A stretch of DNA of 64,000 nucleotides from DATBLE01 sp963719325 (GCA_963719325.1 CAVRBW010000014.1:120570-184569); one strand, 5' to 3'. Shown: positions 7,265 to 16,049, counted from the first letter of the stretch. Numbers and translations: made by a program. Notes: generated from the letters alone by a model not told the origin.

Positions 7265-8620
7265 ATGATCGCTCCGGGCGAGCTCGTCGAGCGCATCTGG
7301 GAGCGCGACCCGACCGTCTGGACCGGAACGGACGAGGCACAGTGGCTCGGGTGGCTGGACGAGCCCCTGCGCATGCGGCAGCGCGTGGCCGAGCTGAACG
7401 AGTTCGCAGCGGGGGTCACCCGAGACGCGGACGACGTCGTCCTCCTCGGGATGGGGGGCTCCAGCCTGGCCCCCGAAGTCCTCCGCCGCGCGTTCGGACG
7501 CGACCGCTTCCACGTCCTGGATACGACGCACCCGAAGGCGATCCGCCGCCTCGCAGATGCGCTCGACCTCGGCCGGACGCTGTTCGTCGCCGCCTCGAAG
7601 TCGGGAACGACGCTCGAAACCCGCTCGCACCTCGATTTCTTCTGGGAGCGAGCCGGCAAGCGCGGCGCGCAGTTCGCGGCGATCACCGATCCCGGCTCGG
7701 AGCTCGAGCGCCTCGCGCGGGAGCGCCGTTTCCGGGCCGTCTTCTCTGGGGAGCCGACGATCGGGGGCCGGTACTCCGCCCTCTCGCACTTCGGCCTCGT
7801 GCCCGCTGCCCTGATGCAGGTCGACCTCGCTCAGTTGCTCGACCGAGCCGAGGCGATGCTCAACGCCTGCCGCGTCGACGACGAGAATCCCGGCCTCGAG
7901 CTCGGTCTCGCGCTCGGGCAGGCGTGGGAGGACGGGCGTGACAAGGTCCTCATCGAGCCAAATCCTCACGGGTTCGGGCTGTGGGCGGAACAACTTCTGG
8001 CCGAATCGACCGGGAAGCAAGGCCGAGGCCTCGTTCCTGCCCCGGAGGAGTCCGGCGAGGGCCCCGACCGCCAGCTCCGTGAGGTACTCCTCGACGACCC
8101 GTACGACCTCGGCTCGGAGTTCTTCCGCTGGGAGTTCGCTACCGCCGTCGCAGGCGCTGTTCTGGAGATCAACCCGTTCGACCAGCCGAACGTGCAGGAG
8201 GCCAAGGACCGAACCGGCGAGATTCTCTCCGGCGGAAAGCAGGTCGCCGTCGAACCCGAGTCGTCGGTCGACGAGCTGCTCGCGCAGGCGCAGCCCGGCG
8301 ACTACGTCGCGATCCAGGCGTTCGTCGACCCGGCCGAGGAAGAGCGGCTGCGGCCGCTCGTTACGCGCGCCCGCGAGACGGGCTGCGCGGTCACCGTCGG
8401 GCTCGGTCCACGCTATCTGCACTCGACGGGCCAGCTGCACAAGGGCGGCGCGCAGATCGGCTGCTTCCTCCAGGTCGTCGACGACACCGGCGAGGAGCTG
8501 CCCATCCCGGGCAAGAGGTTCGGGTTCGGCAAGCTCATCCGCGCGCAGGCGGCGGGAGACTACGCAGCGTTGAAGGAGCGCGGCCGCCCGGTCGCGCGCA
8601 TTCGAATGGAGGATCTATGA
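7265..8620 (+). CDS. pgi: Glucose-6-phosphate isomerase (Tal-Pgi-type isomerase as a free protein)
   Basis: 451 residues. It interconverts glucose 6-phosphate and fructose 6-phosphate and so links the cluster to glycolysis. Two SIS-type sugar-phosphate domains are recognisable: VLLGMGGSSLAPEVL near residue 60 and ASKSGTTLET near 113 are Pgi signatures, GGRYSALSHFGLVP follows near 170, and KVLIEPNPHGFGLWAEQL plus LHSTGQLHKGG mark the C-terminal half. The sequence is closest to the isomerase moiety of bifunctional transaldolase/Pgi proteins rather than classical 550-residue Pgi. The 3' end overlaps gnd by ATGA (8617-8620), so they are coupled. The spacer 7094-7264 before it is GC-rich with a GGCCGGCGGAGCC hairpin and no convincing ORF. 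Confidence 0.9.
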   Translation: MIAPGELVERIWERDPTVWTGTDEAQWLGWLDEPLRMRQRVAELNEFAAGVTRDADDVVLLGMGGSSLAPEVLRRAFGRDRFHVLDTTHPKAIRRLADALDLGRTLFVAASKSGTTLETRSHLDFFWERAGKRGAQFAAITDPGSELERLARERRFRAVFSGEPTIGGRYSALSHFGLVPAALMQVDLAQLLDRAEAMLNACRVDDENPGLELGLALGQAWEDGRDKVLIEPNPHGFGLWAEQLLAESTGKQGRGLVPAPEESGEGPDRQLREVLLDDPYDLGSEFFRWEFATAVAGAVLEINPFDQPNVQEAKDRTGEILSGGKQVAVEPESSVDELLAQAQPGDYVAIQAFVDPAEEERLRPLVTRARETGCAVTVGLGPRYLHSTGQLHKGGAQIGCFLQVVDDTGEELPIPGKRFGFGKLIRAQAAGDYAALKERGRPVARIRMEDL

Positions 8621-9495
8621 ACCTGGGCATGGTCGGGTTGGGCAAGATGGGTGCGAACATGGTCGAGCGGCTGCGCGACCACGACCACACCGTCGAGACG
8701 TACGCGCGGACGAACCCCGAGCGCACCGCCGGGTCGCTGGTCGAGCTGGCCCAGAAGCTCCCGCAGCCGCGGGTCGTCTGGTTGATGATCCCGGCCGGCG
8801 ATCCGACCGAGAACGCCTTTCAGACCATGCTCGGGCTGCTCGAGGACGGCGACATCATGGTCGACGGCGGCAACTCCAACTTCCGTGACTCCCAACGACG
8901 TGCCGCCGAGGCGGCGAAGAAGGGCGTCGCCTTCCTGGACGCGGGCGTCTCGGGCGGTGTCTGGGGCCTGAAGGAGGGCTACTGCGTGATGGTCGGCGGC
9001 GATGCGGCTGCGTTCGCCCAGATCGAGCCCTTCATCAAGGACTTGACCGAGCCCGGCGGGTACGCGCACGTCGGCCCTTCCGGCGCGGGCCACTTCACGA
9101 AGATGGTCCACAACGGGATCGAGTACGGGATGATGCAGTCGATCGCCGAGGGCTTCGAGATCCTCCAGGCGTCGGAGTTCCCCCTCGAGCTGAACCAGGT
9201 CGCCGCGCTCTGGCAGCACGGCTCGGTCGTCCGCAGCTGGCTCCTCGACCTGCTCGTACTCGCCCTGGAGCAGGACCCCGGCCTGGAGCAGATCCGCGGC
9301 TACGTCGAGGACTCGGGCGAGGGTCGCTGGACGGTCCTGAATGCAATCGACCAGAGCGTGCCCGCGCCGGCGATCACGCTGTCGCTGTTCGCGCGCTTCG
9401 CATCCCGGCAGGACGAGTCGTTTGCGGCCAAGGTGAACGCAGCGCTGCGGAACCAGTTCGGCGGGCACGCGGTCAAGGCCGCTGACGAGCAGTGA
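8617..9495 (+). CDS. gnd: 6-phosphogluconate dehydrogenase, short form
   Basis: 292 residues. It oxidatively decarboxylates 6-phosphogluconate to ribulose 5-phosphate. The N-terminal Rossmann nucleotide site is GMVGLGKMGANM; the substrate motif VDGGNSNFRDSQRR near residue 86 and the catalytic region GYCVMVGGD and GAGHFTKMVHNGIEYGMMQ near 165-180 are intact. The length (about 300 rather than 470) is that of the short, usually NAD-preferring enzymes. ATGA overlap with pgi indicates co-translation. Downstream, zwf is separated by four tandem 68-bp repeats. Confidence 0.95.
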   Translation: MNLGMVGLGKMGANMVERLRDHDHTVETYARTNPERTAGSLVELAQKLPQPRVVWLMIPAGDPTENAFQTMLGLLEDGDIMVDGGNSNFRDSQRRAAEAAKKGVAFLDAGVSGGVWGLKEGYCVMVGGDAAAFAQIEPFIKDLTEPGGYAHVGPSGAGHFTKMVHNGIEYGMMQSIAEGFEILQASEFPLELNQVAALWQHGSVVRSWLLDLLVLALEQDPGLEQIRGYVEDSGEGRWTVLNAIDQSVPAPAITLSLFARFASRQDESFAAKVNAALRNQFGGHAVKAADEQ

Positions 9496-9762
9496 CCGTA
9501 GGCTCGACGGAGGTCACCCGGGAGCGGAGGTGCCGGCTTGGCCGGTGCCGGAGCGGGACATGACCGTAGGCTCGACGGAGGTCACCCGGGAGCGGAGGTG
9601 CCGGCTTGGCCGGTGCCGGAGCGGGACATGACCGTAGGCTCGACGGAGGTCACCCGGGAGCGGAGGTGCCGGCTTGGCCGGTGCCGGAGCGGGACATGAC
9701 CGTAGGCTCGACGGAGGTCACCCGGGAGCGGAGGTGCCGGCTTGGCCGGTGCCGGAGCGGGA
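9493..9762 (+). repeat. Four tandem 68-bp repeats between gnd and zwf
   Basis: Units start at 9493, 9561, 9629 and 9697; the first begins at the gnd stop codon (TGA) and the last lacks its final 2 bp. Copies are near identical. Each contains GTAGGCTCGACGGAG, a GGGAGCGGAGG Shine-Dalgarno-like tract, a hairpin (GGTGCCGG, CTTGG loop, CCGGTGCC with two G-U pairs) and an ATGACC start-like end. As 68 is not a multiple of three, successive ATGs fall in different frames. A single related element lies at 17297-17358. This covers the whole gnd-zwf gap. Confidence 0.9.
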
Positions 9763-9764
9763 TC

Positions 9765-11264
9765 ATGAGCAACCCGCTTCGCGAAGGGCTCCGCATCTCG
9801 CGCACGCCGGATCCGTGCGCGCTCGTCGTCTTCGGTGCCTCGGGCGACCTGACCCGGCGCAAGCTGTTCCCCGCGCTCTACTCGCTCGCCGTCCGGAACC
9901 TCCTGCCCGAGCAGTTCTCGATCGTCGGGGTCTCGCGGACGCAGGAGACGGATGCGCGCTTCCGGGGGGCGATGAAGGATGCCGTCCGGCGGTTCGGCCG
10001 TGACAAGCTCGACGAGAAGGTCTGGAAGCGTCTCGCCGCCGGGATGCACTACGTCGCCACCGACCTGGCGAGCGGCGGGGGAGAGAACGCCCTCCTCGAC
10101 CTCCTCCGCAAGCTCGACGAGGAGCGCGGCACCGCCGGGAACCGGTTCTTCTACCTGGCCGTCCCGCCCAGTGCGATCCAGGTGCTGGTCGACCGCCTCG
10201 GTCGGCGCCGCAAGGAGTGGCGCGGCTGGACGCGCCTGATCGTCGAGAAGCCGTTCGGCTCCGACCGCGAGAGCGCGCGGCACCTGAACCTCGAGATCGG
10301 GCGCTTCTTCGAGGAGCGGGAGATCTACCGCATCGACCACTATCTCGGTAAGGAGACGGTCCAGAACCTGCTCGCGCTCCGGTTCGCGAACGGGATCTTC
10401 GAGCCGATCTGGAACCGCCAGTTCGTCGACCACGTCGAGATCACGGTCGCGGAGTCGATCGGGATCGAGGGGCGCGCCAGCTTCTACGAGCAGGCAGGCG
10501 CGATCCGGGACGTGTTCCAGAACCACCTGCTCCAGCTCGTCGCGCTGACGGCGATGGAGCCGCCGGTCGACTTCACCTCCGAGGCGGTGCGCAACGAGAA
10601 GGTGAAGGTGCTGCGGGCGATGCACACGCCGAGCGCGAAGCACGTCGTCCGCGGCCAGTACGGCCCCGGCTTCATCGAGGGCCGGCAGGTCTCGGCCTAC
10701 CGCGAGGAGCCGGGCGTGGCGGAGGACTCCGTCACGGAGACGTTCGTCGCCGCGAAGCTCTACGTCGACAACTGGCGCTGGGCGGACACGCCGTTCTACA
10801 TCCGCACCGGCAAGCGGCTGCCCAAGCGCGAGACGACGATCGCGATCCAGTTCCAGGGTGCGCCGCACCCGCCGTTCGCCGACCAGGCCACCGACGGGCT
10901 CCAGCCGAACGTCCTGGTCGTCCACGTCCAGCCCAACGAGGGCGTCTCGCTCGGGATCGGCGCGAAGGTGCCGGGGCAGGGGATGCGTCTCAGGAGCGTC
11001 AACATGGACTTCCTCTACGGCGGCGCCTTCCGGACCGAGCTGCCGGAGGCGTACGAGCGCCTGATCCTCGACGCGCTGCTCGGCGATGCGACGCTGTTCA
11101 CGCGGGCGGACGAGGTGGACGAGCAATGGGCGCTGGTCGACTCGATCGTCGCCGCCTGGAGACGCGATCGGTCGGTGTTCCCGAACTACGAGGCGGGCAT
11201 GTGGGGCCCGCACGCGGCGGACGAGCTCCTCCGCCGGGACGGACGCGAGTGGCGCAGGCGCTGA
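9765..11264 (+). CDS. zwf: Glucose-6-phosphate 1-dehydrogenase
   Basis: 499 residues from ATG 9765, the usual Zwf length; an upstream GTG in the same frame would add repeat-encoded residues and is rejected. The enzyme oxidises glucose 6-phosphate to 6-phosphogluconolactone with NAD(P). Key segments: Rossmann motif VVFGASGDLTRRKLFPAL, substrate and catalytic motif RIDHYLGKETVQNLLALRF, and the EKPFGSDRESA segment. The ribosome-binding site is supplied by the last 68-bp repeat (GGAGCGGGATC). It overlaps opcA by 16 bp, and OpcA is its assembly/redox partner. Confidence 0.96.
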   Translation: MSNPLREGLRISRTPDPCALVVFGASGDLTRRKLFPALYSLAVRNLLPEQFSIVGVSRTQETDARFRGAMKDAVRRFGRDKLDEKVWKRLAAGMHYVATDLASGGGENALLDLLRKLDEERGTAGNRFFYLAVPPSAIQVLVDRLGRRRKEWRGWTRLIVEKPFGSDRESARHLNLEIGRFFEEREIYRIDHYLGKETVQNLLALRFANGIFEPIWNRQFVDHVEITVAESIGIEGRASFYEQAGAIRDVFQNHLLQLVALTAMEPPVDFTSEAVRNEKVKVLRAMHTPSAKHVVRGQYGPGFIEGRQVSAYREEPGVAEDSVTETFVAAKLYVDNWRWADTPFYIRTGKRLPKRETTIAIQFQGAPHPPFADQATDGLQPNVLVVHVQPNEGVSLGIGAKVPGQGMRLRSVNMDFLYGGAFRTELPEAYERLILDALLGDATLFTRADEVDEQWALVDSIVAAWRRDRSVFPNYEAGMWGPHAADELLRRDGREWRRR

Positions 11265-12091
11265 GGGAAACGTCTGTCGACGAGATCGAGCGCCGCCTGG
11301 AGGAGCTGCGTGCGGTCGGCGAGCCGTCTCAACGGACGAGCGTGCTGACGCACATGGCCTGGGTGCCCCCGGAGTGGTCCCGGGCGGCGGACCGCGTGCT
11401 GGAAGGGCTCGGCCCCAGGATCCCCTCCAGGACGATCCTGCTCTATCCCGATCCGGCGACGAAGGCGACCCGGCTGGACGCCGAGATCGAGCACGAATAC
11501 TTCCCGGGAAGCGGGGTGGACGTTTGCGCGGAGGTCGTGCGCGTCTGGCTCCGAGGCAAGACCGTGAAGGCGCCCGCGAGCGTCGTGGTGCCGCTCCAGA
11601 TCCCCGATCTGCCCGTCTTCCTTCGCTGGCGCGGCAGGCCTCCCTTCGGAAGGAACGAGCTCCGGCAGCTCGTCGGCGTCAGCGACCGGCTGATCGTCGA
11701 TTCAGGGGAATGGCAGGGCCTGCCCCGTGCCTACGGACGGCTGGCCGAGCTCTTCGACCGGATCGCCGTGTCCGACCTGGCCTGGGCACGGACGCTCCGC
11801 TGGCGCGCGGCGCTCGCCGATCTGTGGCCCGGGATCAAGAAGGCTCGCACGATTCAGATCGCGGGCCCTCGCGCGGAGGCGCTTCTTCTCCGCGGGTGGC
11901 TGCGCGCGCAACTGCGTCGTGACCTCCGACTTCAACACGAAGACGCCCGGGCGGTCACGCACGTCTCGGTCGACGGCTCGGCGATTGCGATCCCTCATCT
12001 GCCCGCCGCCTCGCCGAGCGACCTCCTCTCCGACCAGCTCGAGCAGTACGGTCGCGACCCCGTGTACGAGGCCACCGTCCGCGCGGTGTGA
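11249..12091 (+). CDS. opcA: Glucose-6-phosphate dehydrogenase assembly protein OpcA
   Basis: 280 residues from GTG 11249. OpcA binds and activates Zwf in actinobacteria and cyanobacteria. The N-terminal RTSVLTHMAWV, the conserved ILLYPDP strand, the central VVPLQIPDLPVFLRWRG segment and the RLIVDSGEW motif are typical of this family (usual length about 300). It overlaps the end of zwf, which makes translational coupling likely. No 6-phosphogluconolactonase gene (pgl), often next in such clusters, follows; an ECF sigma gene does. Confidence 0.92.
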   Translation: MAQALRETSVDEIERRLEELRAVGEPSQRTSVLTHMAWVPPEWSRAADRVLEGLGPRIPSRTILLYPDPATKATRLDAEIEHEYFPGSGVDVCAEVVRVWLRGKTVKAPASVVVPLQIPDLPVFLRWRGRPPFGRNELRQLVGVSDRLIVDSGEWQGLPRAYGRLAELFDRIAVSDLAWARTLRWRAALADLWPGIKKARTIQIAGPRAEALLLRGWLRAQLRRDLRLQHEDARAVTHVSVDGSAIAIPHLPAASPSDLLSDQLEQYGRDPVYEATVRAV

Positions 12092-12122
12092 CGTGGCGCG
12101 CCTCCGGCGGCGTACATCCACC

Positions 12123-12629
12123 GTGCACGCCGTCGCCGAAGTTCCGACCTTCGCATCGGTGGTCGAGCGGCACCTCGACGACGTCGTCGGCTACCTCGTC
12201 TACCTGACGCGCGACCGCGGCGTTGCCGAGGACCTTGCCGCGGAGACCTTCGAGAAGGCGCTCAGGCAGTGGCGCCGGTTCGACCCGAGACGCGGAAGCG
12301 TCCGCACCTGGCTCTGCCAGCTCGCTCGGACGAGCGCCCTCGACCACTTTCGCGCCGAGGAGCGCCGCCGCCGCCGAGAGGATGCCTACGCGCTCGAGCC
12401 GGCGCAGCACGACGAAGGCGTGTTCGGCGAGCTCTCGCCCGAGCTCGAGCAGGCGCTCGCAGCCCTGTCGGCGGGCGAGCGCGAGGTGATCGCGTTACGG
12501 GTTCTCCTGGATTTCGACGGCGAGACGGCGGCTCGGGTGCTGGGAATCTCGGTCACGGCCTGCTCCACTCGGCTGAGCCGGGCATTGAGGAAGCTCGAAG
12601 AGAGGATGAGTGCGGATGTCGCAGCCTGA
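12123..12629 (+). CDS. ECF-type RNA polymerase sigma factor
   Basis: 168 residues from GTG 12123 (GTG 12093 would add ten residues; neither has a clear Shine-Dalgarno). Region 2 is visible in DDVVGYLVYLTRDRGVAEDLAAETFEKAL and the -10 reading helix in TWLCQLARTSALDHFR; region 4 in LSAGEREVIALRVLLD and AARVLGISVTACSTRLSRAL. The 14-bp overlap with the next gene, a single-pass DUF4349 protein with a long cytoplasmic start, suggests a sigma/anti-sigma pair. The regulon is unknown. Confidence 0.88.
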   Translation: MHAVAEVPTFASVVERHLDDVVGYLVYLTRDRGVAEDLAAETFEKALRQWRRFDPRRGSVRTWLCQLARTSALDHFRAEERRRRREDAYALEPAQHDEGVFGELSPELEQALAALSAGEREVIALRVLLDFDGETAARVLGISVTACSTRLSRALRKLEERMSADVAA

Positions 12630-13650
12630 CCACGGAGCGGTCGTCGACGAGATCCGGGCCGCCCGGATCGTCTCCTCGCCGGAGCTCCGCGAGCGCGTGC
12701 TCGCGCTTGCCGCCGCCGTGCCGCCCACGCCCCCGCGGCGGGAGCTTCCCTGGCGGCGGATGACGCTCGTGCTCGTGCCCGTCTGCGCAGCGCTCGCCCT
12801 GGCGGGCGCGCTCGCCGCCGGGCTCGCGACCTCGGGGAAGGGCGGCAGCACGGCTGCGACCGGCGGGGCGGTCCGCGAAGCGGCGCCACAGGCCTTCTCG
12901 GCTCAGGATCAGGTTGCGCCGAGCGCGAAGTCGTCAGGCTCGGGTGCCGCCGGCAGCCTGCCCGTCACCCCCGGCCGTGCGCAGCTCTACGAGGCCCAGC
13001 TGACGCTGAAGGTGAAGGATCTCTCCGCTGCGGCGAAGCGTGCCTTGCGGCTGACGCGCGGCTTCCACGGCTACGTGCGCAGCGTCGACTACGGCGCGGG
13101 TCGCGAACGCGGCACCGCGACGCTCGTCCTGCGCGTGCCGGTGGGCAGCATCCAGGAGGCGCTCGTCAGGTATTCGGCGCTCGGGACGATCGTCGACCAG
13201 CACGTCTCGATCCAGGACGTCCAGCCGCAGCTCGACAGGCGGTTCCGGCAGATGCAGACCCTGCGGGACTCGATCGCGAAGCTCCAGGCCAGGCTCGAGA
13301 ACCCCGGCCTGTCCGCGTCCGAGCGAAAGGCGCTCGAGGACGAGCTCGTCGCGAAGCGGCGGCAGCTGGCCGTCCTCCAGCAGGCGCAGGCCCGCCAGCA
13401 GCGGCAGGCGAGCCTCGCCACCGTCTCGCTCGACCTGCGCAGCGCTGCGAAGGCCGCCGTCACTCCGCACGAGCCGGGCCGCATCGACCGGGCGCTCCAC
13501 CGGTCAGGCGGGATCCTCCTCGACGAGCTGAAGGTCGTGGTCTACGTGCTGATCGTCGGCGCGCCGCTGCTCGTGCTCGCCGCCTTCGCGGCTGTCGGCG
13601 GTCGCCTCTGGCGCCGCCGTGGGGAGAATCGCCTGCTGGCGGGCTCGTAG
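12616..13650 (+). CDS. DUF4349 membrane protein, probable partner of the ECF sigma factor
   Basis: 344 residues from ATG 12616. The first 48 residues are cytoplasmic and helical (VVDEIRAARIVSSPELRERVLALA), followed by a membrane helix (TLVLVPVCAALALAGALAAGL), a low-complexity linker, a DUF4349 domain (YEAQLTLKVKDL, RGFHGYVRSVDY, LVLRVPVGSIQEAL), a coiled coil rich in Glu, Arg and Gln (near residues 200-265) and a C-terminal membrane helix (VVVYVLIVGAPLLVLAAFA). DUF4349 proteins are of unknown function. Overlap with the sigma gene and the short cytoplasmic helix fit an anti-sigma role, but no zinc HxxxCxxC motif is present, so this stays inference. Confidence 0.8.
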   Translation: MSQPDHGAVVDEIRAARIVSSPELRERVLALAAAVPPTPPRRELPWRRMTLVLVPVCAALALAGALAAGLATSGKGGSTAATGGAVREAAPQAFSAQDQVAPSAKSSGSGAAGSLPVTPGRAQLYEAQLTLKVKDLSAAAKRALRLTRGFHGYVRSVDYGAGRERGTATLVLRVPVGSIQEALVRYSALGTIVDQHVSIQDVQPQLDRRFRQMQTLRDSIAKLQARLENPGLSASERKALEDELVAKRRQLAVLQQAQARQQRQASLATVSLDLRSAAKAAVTPHEPGRIDRALHRSGGILLDELKVVVYVLIVGAPLLVLAAFAAVGGRLWRRRGENRLLAGS

Positions 13651-13694
13651 CCCGGATCGGCAGGGTCGGGAGACACCCTGTCGAAGTCGGGCGC

Positions 13695-14336
13695 ATGACG
13701 GAGGAGGTCGACCGGCAGGCGCTGTTGACGACCTTGACGACCGAGCACTTCACGCTCCAGGGCGCCCGCGCATCGACGGTCTCCGAGAGCTCGGCCCGCT
13801 CGGCGCTCTACCTCGGGTCGCTCTCGGCGTCGCTGGTGTCGCTCGGCTTCGTCTCGCAGACCACTGCGGCCGGGAGCACATTCCGGGTCTTCGCCCTCGT
13901 CGTCCTCCCGACGTTGTTCCTGCTCGGCCTCTTCACCTTCGTCCGTCTGGTCGAGACCTCGATCGAGGACATCCGCTACGGACGTGCGATCAACCGGATT
14001 CGCAACTACTACGTGCAGCTGGCGGGCCCGGAGTCGCGGTACTTCCTCCTCGACGCGCACGACGATGCCGCCGGCGTGCTCCGCAACATGGGCGTCCAGG
14101 CGACGCCCATCCAGCTCTACCTCACCTCGTCGGCCGCGATCGCCGTCGTCAACAGCGTCGTCGGGGGAAGCGTCGTAGCGCTCGCGATCGTGTGGGCATC
14201 CGGTGCGCCGCTCGCGGCCGGCGCGGGTGTCGGTGCAATCGTTGCCGTCGCCTCGGTCGCAATGCACATGAGCTGGTCGCGCCGTCTCCACGAGCGGACG
14301 CCCGCCGAGGCGCTCTTCCCGAGCCCTACTTCTTGA
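13695..14336 (+). CDS. Integral membrane protein of unknown function
   Basis: 213 residues with four predicted membrane helices in two pairs: ALYLGSLSASLVSLGFV and VFALVVLPTLFLLGLFTFV, then a roughly 60-residue cytoplasmic stretch (SIEDIRYGRAINRIRNYY), then LYLTSSAAIAVVNSVVGGSV and a Gly/Ala-rich final helix. The N-terminus (TTEHFTLQGARASTVSES) is soluble. I do not recognise a named family. It lies 44 bp after the DUF4349 gene and overlaps the convergent secreted-protein gene by 11 bp. Confidence 0.75.
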   Translation: MTEEVDRQALLTTLTTEHFTLQGARASTVSESSARSALYLGSLSASLVSLGFVSQTTAAGSTFRVFALVVLPTLFLLGLFTFVRLVETSIEDIRYGRAINRIRNYYVQLAGPESRYFLLDAHDDAAGVLRNMGVQATPIQLYLTSSAAIAVVNSVVGGSVVALAIVWASGAPLAAGAGVGAIVAVASVAMHMSWSRRLHERTPAEALFPSPTS

Positions 14337-16020
14337 CGGAGCGGGTAGTGACGCCGTTCTGGACGATGAATTTCGGCTTGACGAACTTGATCCGGACGGG
14401 ATCCGACCAGGTCATCTGCTTGACCGGACCGGGCACGTACGGATCGATCCCGCGCACGCGGTAGAACCAGACACCCGAGTCAAGTCCGTCGAGAAGCGCA
14501 GACGAGGCGGCTGTGAAGAGGGAGGTCTTCGGCTTCCACGGGCTCTTCGTCCTGCTCCATTGCACCTCGTAGCCTGCGGCGCCGGCAGCCGGGTCCCAGG
14601 CGATCAGCGCCGCCCGGTAGAAGGCCGGCGTCTTCGTTCGTGCGGCCACGAGCTCGCCGAACTGCGAGAGGCCGGAGGCGTAGGGCCTCGTCGTCGACGT
14701 GGTCGCCGGACGGCTTGCCTTGCCGAACTGGAAGACTCGCCCGGCGAGGCACGCATCCTGCGGCACCTCGGCGTCGTGGTATTCGAGCTTGCCCTCGATC
14801 ACCAGCTCCCTGACGGGCACGACGGTCCAATAGAAGCGGCTGTTCGGCAGGCCGAGATCCCAGAGGTCGACGTACGGACCGGGGCTCGTGAAGTCGGCCG
14901 GGATCGCGGACGCGCCGCTGGTGGCGGCCGTTGTCGTGGTCGGGGGTTGCGAGGTGTCCGTTTGCTCGGTGGTCGAGATCGCGTTGTTCTCCGCGCCGAA
15001 CGCCCCTACCTGAGGCCCGTCGCCGAGGAACTCCGCCTGCGCCTTGGCGAGGTCGTCGGTGCTTGCCGGGAGCGCGAGCGGCCCACTCGTCCGCGGCGCG
15101 TACGCGGGGCTGCCGACGACCGAGCCCTTGAAGACGACGTTCACGCACTGGCGGTCGGTGGCGACGTAGACACGGTAAAGGTGTCCGGCGAGGCCGTTCG
15201 TCGCCGTGTCTCCGCCGAACGCGAATCCGGGAGTCAGACCGTGCATTGGAGGAGCGGCGTTGGTGGTGCTGACGTCCGAGACGGTTTGCGCCAGCGTGAC
15301 CGGTCCGGTCGACATCGACGGATTGGTGGACACGAACGTGTCCGTCCAGGGCCCATAGGAGACGGTCGGCAGGCCGTTGGGGAGCTGACCGTAGAGCTTC
15401 CGGACAGCCCGAACCCGCCAGCGGATGATGCCCGTCCAGGACGGCGTCTGGTGGAAGGTGTAGAACTCGCGCTCGTCGGCGAGGTTGGTCGTGGTCGAGA
15501 CCACTTTTCCGTTGCCGATGTCGACCCACCACACCTCGTACGACGTCGCGCCTTCGACCGGCTTCCAGCGGACGAGCCCCGGCGTGTCGGGAGTGAGCTG
15601 CTCCGGAGTCGTCTTCCAGCGCATGTTGAACCCGAAGGGTGCGCTCCAGCGCGTGACGCCGCTCGACAGGTGGGCGCGCACGCGGGCGTAGAGCGCGTAG
15701 GGGTGTCCGGTCATCCAGGGGAGCGCGACCGGAATCGCAACCGCAGGGACTCGGAGCGGGCTGGTCAGGCTGTCGGTCGACCAGGCGATCGTCCGGTCGT
15801 CGAAGGTCCTGCCCGTCGCGAGCTCGAAGTCGTAGCTCTGGGCGCCTTCGAACGGAGTCCACACGAACGAGGGTGTGCGAGGAAAGGAGTCGACGACCGG
15901 CTCGTCGGCGCGGAGAAGGAAGCCGCGAAGCCCGGTGGGTGCCGCGACCGACGACGATCCGGCTGTCGGCACGAAGACCACTGCGGCCAGGGCAAGGAGG
16001 ATGAGAAGTCGCCTGAGCAT
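14326..16020 (-). CDS. Secreted protein with fibronectin type III-like repeats
   Basis: 564 residues. The N-terminus MLRRLLILLALAAVVFVPTAGSSS is a signal peptide. The mature part has several repeated beta modules marked by FVWTPFEGAQSYDFELATG, VRWKPVEGATSYEVWWVD, IAWDPAAGAAGYEVQWS and closing W-x-x-PV strands, the A-W-x-P-x-x-G-A-x-x-Y-x-V pattern of FN3-like domains in actinobacterial surface proteins. A Thr-rich linker sits near residues 330-350. No enzymatic domain is seen. It probably acts at the cell surface in binding or adhesion. It is 29 bp downstream of the amidase gene on the same strand. Confidence 0.8.
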   Translation of the reverse strand: MLRRLLILLALAAVVFVPTAGSSSVAAPTGLRGFLLRADEPVVDSFPRTPSFVWTPFEGAQSYDFELATGRTFDDRTIAWSTDSLTSPLRVPAVAIPVALPWMTGHPYALYARVRAHLSSGVTRWSAPFGFNMRWKTTPEQLTPDTPGLVRWKPVEGATSYEVWWVDIGNGKVVSTTTNLADEREFYTFHQTPSWTGIIRWRVRAVRKLYGQLPNGLPTVSYGPWTDTFVSTNPSMSTGPVTLAQTVSDVSTTNAAPPMHGLTPGFAFGGDTATNGLAGHLYRVYVATDRQCVNVVFKGSVVGSPAYAPRTSGPLALPASTDDLAKAQAEFLGDGPQVGAFGAENNAISTTEQTDTSQPPTTTTAATSGASAIPADFTSPGPYVDLWDLGLPNSRFYWTVVPVRELVIEGKLEYHDAEVPQDACLAGRVFQFGKASRPATTSTTRPYASGLSQFGELVAARTKTPAFYRAALIAWDPAAGAAGYEVQWSRTKSPWKPKTSLFTAASSALLDGLDSGVWFYRVRGIDPYVPGPVKQMTWSDPVRIKFVKPKFIVQNGVTTRSVKK

Positions 16021-16049
16021 GTGTCCCCCTGGTTGTCGGCAGGCCGGCG

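Noticed and set aside
6014..8440. 808-residue open frame on the minus strand across tal and pgi
   Set aside because: It is antisense to two clearly conserved enzymes; its composition (Arg, Leu, Asp, Val runs) is typical of GC-rich antisense frames and no domain is recognisable.
9493..9762. CRISPR array
   Set aside because: The 68-bp units abut directly with no variable spacers and no cas genes are nearby.
9606..9764. Longer zwf N-terminus starting in the repeats
   Set aside because: The extension is repeat-encoded, differs with copy number and is absent from the family; ATG 9765 gives the normal 499 residues.
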